The notes beneath the pieces are model-generated. The model saw only the letters and a list, made by a program, of their open reading frames with translations, was not told where the DNA came from and made no database searches. A program made the position numbers and the translations under genes. From assembly GCA_050943255.1 (NCBI GenBank), contig JBMNOV010000001.1, forward strand, positions 1 to 64,000: DNA of 64,000 bases, in the 5' to 3' direction. This document shows, one piece after another, positions 16,294 through 24,050 of this stretch (its first letter is position 1; every line of letters starts with the position of its first letter). This DNA comes from UBA4844 sp050943255. Lineage in GTDB: Bacteria; Bacillota; Syntrophomonadia; Syntrophomonadales; Syntrophomonadaceae.

Positions 16294-16959
16294 ATGAAGG
16301 TTATTGCTATTAACGGTAGTCCCAGAAAAACCGGTAATACCGCGACATTGTTGAAAAAAGCTCTGGATGGAGCTAAAACTATGGGTGCGGATACCGAATT
16401 AATACATTTATATGATTTAACATATAAAGGCTGTAACAGCTGCTTTGCCTGTAAAATTAAAAACAGTAAGCATATTGGCCACTGCGCCATGAAAGATGAC
16501 TTAACAAGTGTTCTTGAAAAGATTCTACAGTGTGATGCTGTAATTATGGGTTCGCCAATATATTTTGGAGATGTTACTGGAGAAATGCGCTCATTTTTGG
16601 AAAGACTGTTATTCCCAAGCCGCTCCTATAAAGCTGGTATCACATCAACTTTCATGGGCAAGATATCCACTGGTTTTATCTATACAATGAATGTCTCAGA
16701 ATCACAAATGAAACAAAAAAACTATGAGCATATCTTTCAATGCAACCAGGAATACCTGCAAATTTTTAATGGTACATCAGAATTTTTGCTATCAATGGAT
16801 ACCTATCAATTTGATGATTACTCCAAGTATGACGCTTCGAGGTTTGATGAAAAACACAAGGCAAAAGTAAAAGCAGAACAGTTTCCTATTGACTGCCAGA
16901 AATCCTTTGATATGGGTGTTAGACTAGCAACCACTATGGTAGAAGAAGATCTATCCTGA
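16294..16959 (+). CDS. flavodoxin-family NAD(P)H oxidoreductase
   Basis: 221 residues, ATG after AAGGGTGAG. KVIAINGSPRKTGNTATLLKK (opening 20 or so residues) is the FMN phosphate loop of the NADPH-dependent FMN reductase family. A cysteine cluster CNSCFACKIKNSKHIGHC (about 49-66) and MGSPIYFGDVTGEMRSFLER (about 88-107) are as in multimeric flavodoxin WrbA-like and iron-sulfur flavoproteins. Four close cysteines could hold an iron-sulfur cluster. Stand-alone gene. Physiological partner unknown; likely quinone or nitro-compound reduction or electron transfer. Confidence 0.87.
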   Translation: MKVIAINGSPRKTGNTATLLKKALDGAKTMGADTELIHLYDLTYKGCNSCFACKIKNSKHIGHCAMKDDLTSVLEKILQCDAVIMGSPIYFGDVTGEMRSFLERLLFPSRSYKAGITSTFMGKISTGFIYTMNVSESQMKQKNYEHIFQCNQEYLQIFNGTSEFLLSMDTYQFDDYSKYDASRFDEKHKAKVKAEQFPIDCQKSFDMGVRLATTMVEEDLS

Positions 16960-17296
16960 GGAAAGATCCGATACAAGAGGACGTTTTTGTTAGTTATGTC
17001 ATCAAGCCCTTTCAACGATATTAAGCTTACACCGATCAGACGAGATTTGGTCGGATACTAAATCTTCAATCTCTCTCTATTAATTTTATGCACTATATCC
17101 CGGTCTTACACTTAATGCGGTTGCTTTCAGCTTCATTGTATTGCTGCAATGCTTAAATATTCTTTTCCTCTTTTTCGGAAAACATACTAAGTACCAATAA
17201 CACAATAACAACCTCCCTTTTATCTCCACCCTTGTGTCCAAGCCTTACTAAGAAAGTGACGGTTAAAACTATCGACTTTAATATAAATATACTGTA
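16960..17296. other. intergenic region without recognised features
   Basis: About 340 bases. No ORF with a ribosome binding site, no tRNA-like cloverleaf and no long inverted repeat were found on either strand. Confidence 0.5.
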
Positions 17297-17866
17297 TTAG
17301 TGCATAAATTTCTCATATACCAGGTGAATTGATTTTACTTCATCTTCAGCTTCAATTGGTTGGTTAACCAAAGTACCGTCATCTTTATAATTAAAGATTA
17401 ACCATTCCCCTTCTTCCACCACAAACCAACCTGGTAATTCATTGCCTTCGAAATGATCCTGGGCAAGTGGATATTTATCCTCATAGGCTGGCAGCACGTC
17501 TTGGGCCTTAGCTCCTACTTTATCGCCTGCAGATGTTGTATAACCATCACTATAAAGATTTATCTGGAATACGGCGTTGGATTCTTCACCAATTAAAACT
17601 TCTACATCATCACCATAAAGCCAACATGAAGTTGGCTCTCCAAACCAACCTTCATCCAGGAATTCATTGGTATACTCATCTCCTAGTACTTTCTTCACTT
17701 CATCAGTACTATCGCCCAAACCAATTCCTGCCACCAAAAATCTTTGGTCTGCAGGTGGAGTATTTTGTTCGTCAGACTGGGGGCTGGATGATTGGCAACC
17801 AGCAACAAGTACGGTCATCATTATTAACATTATTAGTATTATTAGTATTGTCTTAGTTTTTTTCAT
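17297..17866 (-). CDS. secreted lipoprotein of unknown function
   Basis: 189 residues, ATG after AGAGGAG. A lipoprotein signal peptide is clear: MKKTKTIL, a hydrophobic core, and the lipobox LVAGC with the lipidated Cys at residue 24. A Ser/Pro/Asp/Gln-rich linker follows, then an acidic domain from about residue 42 (FLVAGIGLGDSTDEVKKVLG) that resembles the short repeat units of beta-lactamase-inhibitor or SmpA-like lipoproteins (the GLGxSxDEVxxxLG pattern). The pI is very acidic. It sits upstream of the sigma-factor operon in the same direction with a terminator between, so it is a separate transcript. Function unknown. Confidence 0.75.
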   Translation of the reverse strand: MKKTKTILIILIMLIMMTVLVAGCQSSSPQSDEQNTPPADQRFLVAGIGLGDSTDEVKKVLGDEYTNEFLDEGWFGEPTSCWLYGDDVEVLIGEESNAVFQINLYSDGYTTSAGDKVGAKAQDVLPAYEDKYPLAQDHFEGNELPGWFVVEEGEWLIFNYKDDGTLVNQPIEAEDEVKSIHLVYEKFMH

Positions 17867-17940
17867 CTATTTCTCCTCTTAATAAATATTCTTATATAAG
17901 AATACTGTTAATAGCGTTAAACCTTGCAACACTCAAAAAA

Positions 17941-17977
17941 GGGACGGTTATGAACTGTGATTCTATATAACCGTCCC
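17941..17977 (-). terminator. GGGACGG palindrome acting as terminator
   Basis: GGGACGGTTAT (17941-17951) and ATAACCGTCCC (17967-17977) are perfect 11-base arms with a 15-base loop. On the minus strand the stem is followed by TTTTTT (17940-17935), a good terminator for the operon ending at 17993. The arms match the palindrome at 58896-58944, so it is also a member of a small dispersed repeat. Confidence 0.8.
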
Positions 17978-17992
17978 CTAGTTATATTTTAT

Positions 17993-19579
17993 CTACCGAG
18001 GATCATAGCCAATCACTGACCAGATACCACTTTCATCTTGCCGTACCAACCGTTTCAGATAAACCTTCTTAACCGGACCATCCGCGACTTCAACTACTGC
18101 CTCAACTCCATTATCGGTGAGCAGTTTAAAAGATGATGCTGCTATATTAGGTTCCCCTACAATTCCTTCAGGCGTTACCTTCAAATTTACGAAAGTTAGT
18201 GCTACCTGTAAAGGATCAAGCTGCCAGGGGCTACTGCCACTATCCACCTGTTGTTGACTACCTTTGACTATGTCCATATCTACAGGTAAACGTACCTGAG
18301 CCTGATTCGCCAGGTTTTGATTGCTATCCGGAAGAGCTAGATCAGGAGCAATCTCACGGGCTAATTTTTCTCGTTGGGGTCCTTCAATCATTATTTCAAC
18401 ATTATCCTGCCGCCAGCGCAAGCTCTCCCACCATACTTCTAGTGGTCCACCCGCGGCTTTTCCTAAAGCTGAATTGGCCTTAGGAGTAAATGGTCCCTGT
18501 GCTATCGTTTCAGTAATTATGGTATCAGCATAATCCAGAATAATACGTTCTTTATAAGCGAATATACGGTCTGGTGCTTGTTGCGGAAGCAGTGGAGTAA
18601 AACCGCTTATTCTAGCTGCTTCTTCTATGGTAGTTACTATTTGTCCCGGATCATTTTCTATTATCTTATACCCTTCAGGAATCTGGAAGGTAAAGGTTTT
18701 AGGGTCAAATTCAACATTAGGTTCAAAGCTTACAAACGTATAAGTTGTTTGCAAAGCTTTTTGCATGGCTGTCTGCAGTTGGACAGGTAAATTAGTCTCT
18801 TTATCTATCCACATGTGATAGGATAGGCCGCCTGGTGGCGATATTTCTAGCTTTGCCGTCTGACGTCCGGAAATTATTTCTGATCCCACTACTTTATGAG
18901 GGTATTCCTTCGCCCGTTTGACCTCATCACGTAAATCAAAAGTATTTTGGGTAGGATCTGGAATAAGCGGTAATAAGACTACTTCTTTTTTATGAGGTAG
19001 AACCTGCCACTTTTGTTGGCCGTTATTAACCGTCAAGGTACCATCATTCTGGAGCAGAGCATATTTATTTCCTTCTGACCAGATGTCTATTTGCCGTATC
19101 ATCCATTCTTGGCCTGCCTCATTTTGGGTACTCACTTTAAGGCTGCCATGGTAACTAGATAGCTCCCCCACTGCTTTTTCCATCGCGTAAGCAATATCAT
19201 TATTAAATAAATTGGAACGTCCAATAAATAGTGCAAATATAAGAAAGCTTGCTACCAGTGCTACAGCCGGTGTTAAAATGCGTTTCCGGCCTAAGCGTCT
19301 GGATTGCAATTCGTTAATCTTTATACCAGAATCATTTCTTTCTTCCCTTTGCTGATTAATAAAGTCATTATTCTTTATTTTATTAGCTATATTATTAGCT
19401 AGTCTGCGGGGATACCCGGAATCTGGTAAAGCTGGTTCTTTTAAAGTGCGGATCAATCTAGCCGTCTTTAATACCTCTTCTATTTCGGTATTATCCAGGT
19501 GGTCCCGATTTATTCGGGGCTTACGTTCCTCATTCAAGTCATCAATAACATCAGAAATAATTTTTTCATTATTATCCAT
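17993..19579 (-). CDS. membrane-bound regulator with LolA-fold extracytoplasmic domain
   Basis: 528 residues, ATG after AAGGAGGG, directly behind an ECF sigma factor. Residues 1-97 are cytoplasmic and charged, with the place and look of an anti-sigma domain although no zinc-finger motif is visible. One membrane helix spans 101-120. The outer part from about 128 to 300 (MEKAVGELSSYHGSLKVSTQ, AKLEISPPGGLSYHMWIDKETN) has the outer-membrane lipoprotein-sorting (LolA/RseB-like) fold pattern. A second domain covers about 310-528. The arrangement suggests a sensor that holds the sigma factor until an envelope signal is received; that is inference from position and topology. Confidence 0.72.
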   Translation of the reverse strand: MDNNEKIISDVIDDLNEERKPRINRDHLDNTEIEEVLKTARLIRTLKEPALPDSGYPRRLANNIANKIKNNDFINQQREERNDSGIKINELQSRRLGRKRILTPAVALVASFLIFALFIGRSNLFNNDIAYAMEKAVGELSSYHGSLKVSTQNEAGQEWMIRQIDIWSEGNKYALLQNDGTLTVNNGQQKWQVLPHKKEVVLLPLIPDPTQNTFDLRDEVKRAKEYPHKVVGSEIISGRQTAKLEISPPGGLSYHMWIDKETNLPVQLQTAMQKALQTTYTFVSFEPNVEFDPKTFTFQIPEGYKIIENDPGQIVTTIEEAARISGFTPLLPQQAPDRIFAYKERIILDYADTIITETIAQGPFTPKANSALGKAAGGPLEVWWESLRWRQDNVEIMIEGPQREKLAREIAPDLALPDSNQNLANQAQVRLPVDMDIVKGSQQQVDSGSSPWQLDPLQVALTFVNLKVTPEGIVGEPNIAASSFKLLTDNGVEAVVEVADGPVKKVYLKRLVRQDESGIWSVIGYDPR

Positions 19580-19593
19580 TAATTCATCCCTCC

Positions 19594-20127
19594 TTACTCA
19601 TTTCTATAGAGAATTTTACTTAAAGATTGTAAAGCTCGGTATTGAGTAGTACGGACAGAAGCTTCAGTTTTCCTCACCTGTTGGGCGGTTTCAGCTACTG
19701 AATAACCTTTAATAATTCTGAGATCAATAATAGTCCGCTGGTCTTCACTTAATTTTGCTAAAGCATCCTCTATTTGCAGGCGCTCCGTTATATACTTTTG
19801 CTCATCCAGGGCCTCTTTTTCTATGGGTATCGTTTCTTCAAAATTGCATGTTATTCCCCGGCGCTTTTTTTGACGCCAACGATCACGTACTAGATTAAGA
19901 GCAATGGTTTTTAATAAACCCGCAAAATTTTCGGGGTTGTACTTATGCTCTTGTAAATATGTTAAGGTCTTTACATAAGTATCCTGAGTGATCTCCTCGG
20001 CCTCTTCCCGGTTTTGTACTTTATAATATATGAAGCGGTATAAAGGTTCCCAGGTAGCCAGGCATATCTGCTCAATGGAATCAGGATCACCCGTAGCGGC
20101 ACTTTTTAGTTCATTAACAGAAGTCAC
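19594..20127 (-). CDS. ECF-type RNA polymerase sigma factor
   Basis: About 178 residues from the GTG at 20127, with AGAGGG some 12 bases upstream; the frame stays open further up but that part does not look like a sigma factor. Region 2: LYRFIYYKVQNREEAEEITQDTY-type core (YRFIYYKVQNREEAEEITQD). Region 4: LSEDQRTIIDLRIIKGYSVA, then ETAQQVRKTEASVRTTQYRA. It is followed 14 bases later by the membrane regulator at 19579, the usual sigma/anti-sigma pairing. The target regulon cannot be told from here. Confidence 0.85.
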   Translation of the reverse strand: MTSVNELKSAATGDPDSIEQICLATWEPLYRFIYYKVQNREEAEEITQDTYVKTLTYLQEHKYNPENFAGLLKTIALNLVRDRWRQKKRRGITCNFEETIPIEKEALDEQKYITERLQIEDALAKLSEDQRTIIDLRIIKGYSVAETAQQVRKTEASVRTTQYRALQSLSKILYRNE

Positions 20128-20399
20128 AAGTTTTTTGCACCCTCTTTCCCGGCCGGTTGTATATTCACCAATAATAACGATCCAGGGATGTAAGTTGTTA
20201 CAGTTAGCCTGTCGGTATTTTTTACCATTATGAGAATAAAAGATCTTCACCCCAGAGAGCACGCAGCTCCTTTCGCTCACTAATTAGGACGAAGATTGGC
20301 ATAACCTTAGCTCTACGTTACAAGATGTTCGTTATCGTTTACAATTATGGTAACGCAAATGGTTGACTAATATATGCATTAGAAAAAGGAGATAAAATT

Positions 20400-22571
20400 G
20401 TGAACCCAAGGGTACGGGAACTAATGGTCCAACATTTTGGTTTTCTGGATTTTAAAAGTGGTCAGGAACAAATTATCGATAGTATATTGCAAAAACGTGA
20501 CACCCTGGGAATTATGCCAACCGGAGGCGGCAAATCGTTATGCTACCAGCTCCCCGCCCTGATTTTGCCTGGAATTACCTTGGTTATCTCACCACTAATT
20601 GCCCTTATGAAAGACCAGGTAGATAGCCTCCATGAGCAAGAAGTAAAAGCTTCTTTTATTAATAGCTCACTTTCGGCATCTGAGCTTAACTATCGTCTTG
20701 CCCAAGCTAAAGAGGGTTATTATAAATTGCTTTATATTGCACCAGAACGCCTGGAATCAGAGAGCTTTACCGAGCTGCTTCATGAACTTCCTTTATCACT
20801 TGTGGCCATTGATGAAGCTCATTGTATTTCGCAATGGGGGCATGATTTTCGTCCCAGCTATCTACGAATCAACCCCTGGATTAATAGCCTTCCGAAACGT
20901 CCAATAGTTGCTGCCTTTACTGCTACTGCTACCCCCAAGGTACAAGAAGATATAAAGAATTTGTTAGGACTTAAAAAACCATTAGTTAGGATCAATAGCT
21001 TCAACCGTCCCAACCTCTATTTTTCAGTTGTCAAAGGAGTGGACCGAACCCACTTTATTAGCCAATACCTTGATCAGCATCGGGATCTTCCTGGTATTAT
21101 ATATGCTGCAACTCGAAAAGAAGTGGAAAGCCTATATGATAAATTAAGCTCCTGGAACTATTCTGTGGGAAAATATCATGCTGGTTTAAGTAATAAAGAA
21201 CGAAATATCTACCAGGAAGCATTTATTTATGACCAATTGCAAGTAATGATTGCAACAAATGCTTTCGGACTAGGTATTGATAAATCTAATGTACGCTTTG
21301 TGATTCATCATAATATGCCCCGGCACCTGGAGGCCTACTATCAGGAAGCTGGACGTGCTGGACGGGATGGTCAAAGTGCCGATTGCATCCTACTATACCA
21401 GGCTGCTGATATACAGATTCAAAAATTCCTGATTGAAAACGGAAACTTATCTGTAACTAGAAAAGAAATGGAATATGCTAAACTTCAGAGTATGATTGAT
21501 TATTGTTATACTACGCGCTGCCTGCGCCATTACATTCTGGAATATTTCGGCGAGGTACAAGCCACTAAACAGTGCAATTATTGTGCAAATTGTTTAGAAC
21601 GTGAATTTAAGGACATAACAATAGAAGCTCAAAAAATTTTTTCCTGTATCGTAAGAATGAAACAAGCCTATGGCAGTAAATTAATTGTATCAGTATTAAA
21701 GGGATCAAAGCAAAAGCGCATTTTTGAATTAGGCTTTGACCAACTTTCTACTTACGGAATTATGGAGAAATATAATTCTTCGGAAATCCTCAATTTAATA
21801 AACCTGTTAGCAGCTGAAAACTACCTTATGATAAGCAGTGGCCAATATCCAATAGTTAGACTAAGCCCTAAAGCATTACCCGTTTTACGCAATCAAGAAA
21901 AAGTTATCTTAAGCCTGCCTAAAGTATCCAAGGCAGTATTACCAGATAACTCAATATTCCAGGCATTACGGAGTTTACGCTTAAAAATAGCAGAACAACA
22001 GGGAATCCCACCCTATGTTGTTTTCCCTGATAGTACCCTGCAAGAAATGGCTGCCCTTCTACCTCAAGACCAGGAAGCAATGCTTATGATAAATGGAGTA
22101 GGGCGAGTGAAGTTGGAAAGATATGGTCAACAATTCCTAGATCTTATCCACAGTTATTCCAGGGTGCCAGCATCCCCGACAGAATCGGAGTTAGTCGATA
22201 ATAAGTTAGAAAACCCCAAAACCAGTCCCCCGGGGGGAGATAAAAGCCAACCACAGACCCAACCAAAAGAAGCTAAAACCCCACCCCACCTTTTATCATG
22301 GCAGGAATATGACAATGGAAAAACTTTAGAAGAAATCGCGGCTGAGCGTAAATTAAAAATATCCACAATAGAAAACCACCTGACCCGTGCCGTTCAGGAA
22401 GGTTATACCATAAAATGGGAACGCTTTTTAAGCCCTACAGATGAGGAACAAATTCTTAAGGTAGCCCAGGAAAAGGGAACCGAGAAACTGCGAATTATTA
22501 AAGATAACCTGCCAGACTCAATAAGCTATTTTACTATTCGCATGGCACTTTTGAAAAATCAGATGGGTTAA
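20400..22571 (+). CDS. recQ: RecQ ATP-dependent DNA helicase
   Basis: 723 residues, GTG start after AAAAGGAG. Superfamily 2 helicase motifs: TGGGKSLCYQLPAL (about 41-54), LVAIDEAHCISQWGHDFRP (about 135-153), ATATPKVQEDI, QEAGRAGRDG. The RecQ zinc-binding domain shows CLRHYILEYFG...CNYCANC (about 378-402). A winged helix follows, then an HRDC domain at about 520-590, a Pro/Lys/Gln linker, and a C-terminal helix-turn-helix (HTH_40, WQEYDNGKTLEEIAAER near 645). RecQ unwinds 3'-tailed duplexes and repairs stalled forks. Single gene, divergent from the sigma-factor operon. Confidence 0.95.
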   Translation: MNPRVRELMVQHFGFLDFKSGQEQIIDSILQKRDTLGIMPTGGGKSLCYQLPALILPGITLVISPLIALMKDQVDSLHEQEVKASFINSSLSASELNYRLAQAKEGYYKLLYIAPERLESESFTELLHELPLSLVAIDEAHCISQWGHDFRPSYLRINPWINSLPKRPIVAAFTATATPKVQEDIKNLLGLKKPLVRINSFNRPNLYFSVVKGVDRTHFISQYLDQHRDLPGIIYAATRKEVESLYDKLSSWNYSVGKYHAGLSNKERNIYQEAFIYDQLQVMIATNAFGLGIDKSNVRFVIHHNMPRHLEAYYQEAGRAGRDGQSADCILLYQAADIQIQKFLIENGNLSVTRKEMEYAKLQSMIDYCYTTRCLRHYILEYFGEVQATKQCNYCANCLEREFKDITIEAQKIFSCIVRMKQAYGSKLIVSVLKGSKQKRIFELGFDQLSTYGIMEKYNSSEILNLINLLAAENYLMISSGQYPIVRLSPKALPVLRNQEKVILSLPKVSKAVLPDNSIFQALRSLRLKIAEQQGIPPYVVFPDSTLQEMAALLPQDQEAMLMINGVGRVKLERYGQQFLDLIHSYSRVPASPTESELVDNKLENPKTSPPGGDKSQPQTQPKEAKTPPHLLSWQEYDNGKTLEEIAAERKLKISTIENHLTRAVQEGYTIKWERFLSPTDEEQILKVAQEKGTEKLRIIKDNLPDSISYFTIRMALLKNQMG

Positions 22572-22624
22572 TTAATCTGCCCAAGTTCATTACCTTTTTA
22601 TCTTTTTGGTTATGAGCCGAAAAT

Positions 22625-23572
22625 TCAAACTGCAGCATATTCTGCCAGGATTTTCTCAAATATTTTTTCCACCGAAAGGATCTCCTTAATCTTGAAAACA
22701 TTCTGACCAGCAAAAACTAGTCCGTGATCTACTCTGCCATCTCTAGCATTTAGCAATGCCTGTTTGATACAATAATCATGATTGCATTCTTTTAAACAGG
22801 CTGAACACTCAATATCCTGCTGATCCTCATCCCGGTTTAATAATTCGGTAAATCGATTTCTAACGGCTCTGCCCGGCAACCCTACCGGGCTTTTAATAAT
22901 GATAATATCCTCTTCCCTGGCATTAAGGTAAACCTGTTTATACTCATCAGCTACAGAACACTCTTCACTTAGTACAAACCGCGTGGCCATCTGCACACCA
23001 TTCGCCCCCAGCTTAACCATTTCCGCCATACCAAAGCCGTCAACTATACCACCTGCAGCAATAACCGGCACCTTAACGGCTTTTTTTATCTCCGGTAATA
23101 TTTCTCTAATTGAGCGGTCAGTTCCCAGATGCCCTCCTGCTTCAGCCCCTTCGGCAACTACCGCTTGAGCACCTGATTTTTCTGCCAGTAAAGCAGCCCG
23201 ATCAGATGATACAATAGGTACAATAGTAACATCACTGCCCTTGACCATGCGAAATATATCACGTGAAAACCCGGCACCTGTAAAGATACTATCAATTCCC
23301 TCTTCAATAGCAGCTTGTACCAGCTCTTTAAACTGCCGAGCTGCATACATGATATTTACTCCTAAAATCCCATTAGCCGCCTGGGAACGAGCCTGACGGA
23401 TTTCTTTCCTTAAATCATCTGGTGTCAATGCGGTTGCCCCTATTACTCCAATCCCTCCGGCCCGGGCAACAGCCGCAGCCAGGGGAGCAGTAGATACTTT
23501 TACCGACATGCCACCTTGAATTATGGGGAAACGGGGAATCAGCTTCCCTATTCTTAACTCTGGTAAGTGCAT
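22625..23572 (-). CDS. nitronate monooxygenase / enoyl-ACP reductase II-like flavoprotein
   Basis: 315 residues from the ATG at 23572, 7 bases after GGAGG; an in-frame ATG at 23620 lacks such a site. FMN TIM barrel of the 2-nitropropane dioxygenase/FabK superfamily: FPIIQGGMSVKVSTAPLAAA, GGIGVIGAT, AEGAEAGGHLG, VIAAGGIVDGFGMAEMVKLG, GANGVQMATRF. The C-terminal part has CSACLKECNHDYC, four close cysteines that are not part of the usual fold and may bind a metal or iron-sulfur cluster. It could be a FabK-type reductase or a nitronate oxidase; no fab genes adjoin it. Confidence 0.83.
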   Translation of the reverse strand: MHLPELRIGKLIPRFPIIQGGMSVKVSTAPLAAAVARAGGIGVIGATALTPDDLRKEIRQARSQAANGILGVNIMYAARQFKELVQAAIEEGIDSIFTGAGFSRDIFRMVKGSDVTIVPIVSSDRAALLAEKSGAQAVVAEGAEAGGHLGTDRSIREILPEIKKAVKVPVIAAGGIVDGFGMAEMVKLGANGVQMATRFVLSEECSVADEYKQVYLNAREEDIIIIKSPVGLPGRAVRNRFTELLNRDEDQQDIECSACLKECNHDYCIKQALLNARDGRVDHGLVFAGQNVFKIKEILSVEKIFEKILAEYAAV

Positions 23573-24050
23573 TCCATAACCTCCATTATCATTCTGCAAA
23601 GATAAATAACTAATTTCCATTTTAAGTATTATGTAATATATTAAAATACAAAATCCATTATAAAGGTGTCAGAACCAAATTACTAACTTTTCGATAAATT
23701 ATTATTATTATATCCCTTCATTTTATTATTTCATATAAAGGTAAAACTAACCAGTTATCCCTTATGCTAGATATTATTAAAACCTGGCGCTAATTCATAG
23801 GTAAAGTAAACGGCGGGGAAAGCTATAAGTAAAACTTACCAAGAGGTTAAGCAATTGAAAGGATAAGCCCTTATACTTACTGACCGCAGGATATTACCTT
23901 ATTGGCAGATTCTTAACCCCGGGAAGGTGCAGTTACCGGCATTATTTGGAGTAGGTTTTATCTTATTCTTATTAATATTAGTATTATTACTATTTACAAT
24001 TTGACTAACTACCTTTATATCATCTATATCATCTAACATCAACCTTTTGT
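23573..24050. other. intergenic region with a start-less membrane ORF
   Basis: On the plus strand an open frame runs from 23867 to a TGA at 24002-24004 without an ATG. It encodes DRRILPYWQILNPGKVQLPA followed by a strongly hydrophobic C-terminal helix. The amino-acid pattern is protein-like, so this may be the decayed end of a membrane protein gene, or a small protein using an unusual start. The rest of the 480 bases is A+T-rich and featureless. Confidence 0.35.

Noticed and set aside
20128..20280. Longer N-terminus for the ECF sigma factor (start at 20280)
   Set aside because: The extra 51 residues do not resemble any sigma-factor region, and a GTG with an AGAGGG upstream exists at 20127.
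20280..20399. ECF-type autoregulated promoter in the recQ/sigma-factor intergenic region
   Set aside because: TGTAAAC and CGTA elements are present on the minus strand but spaced 19 bases apart, outside the usual 16-17.
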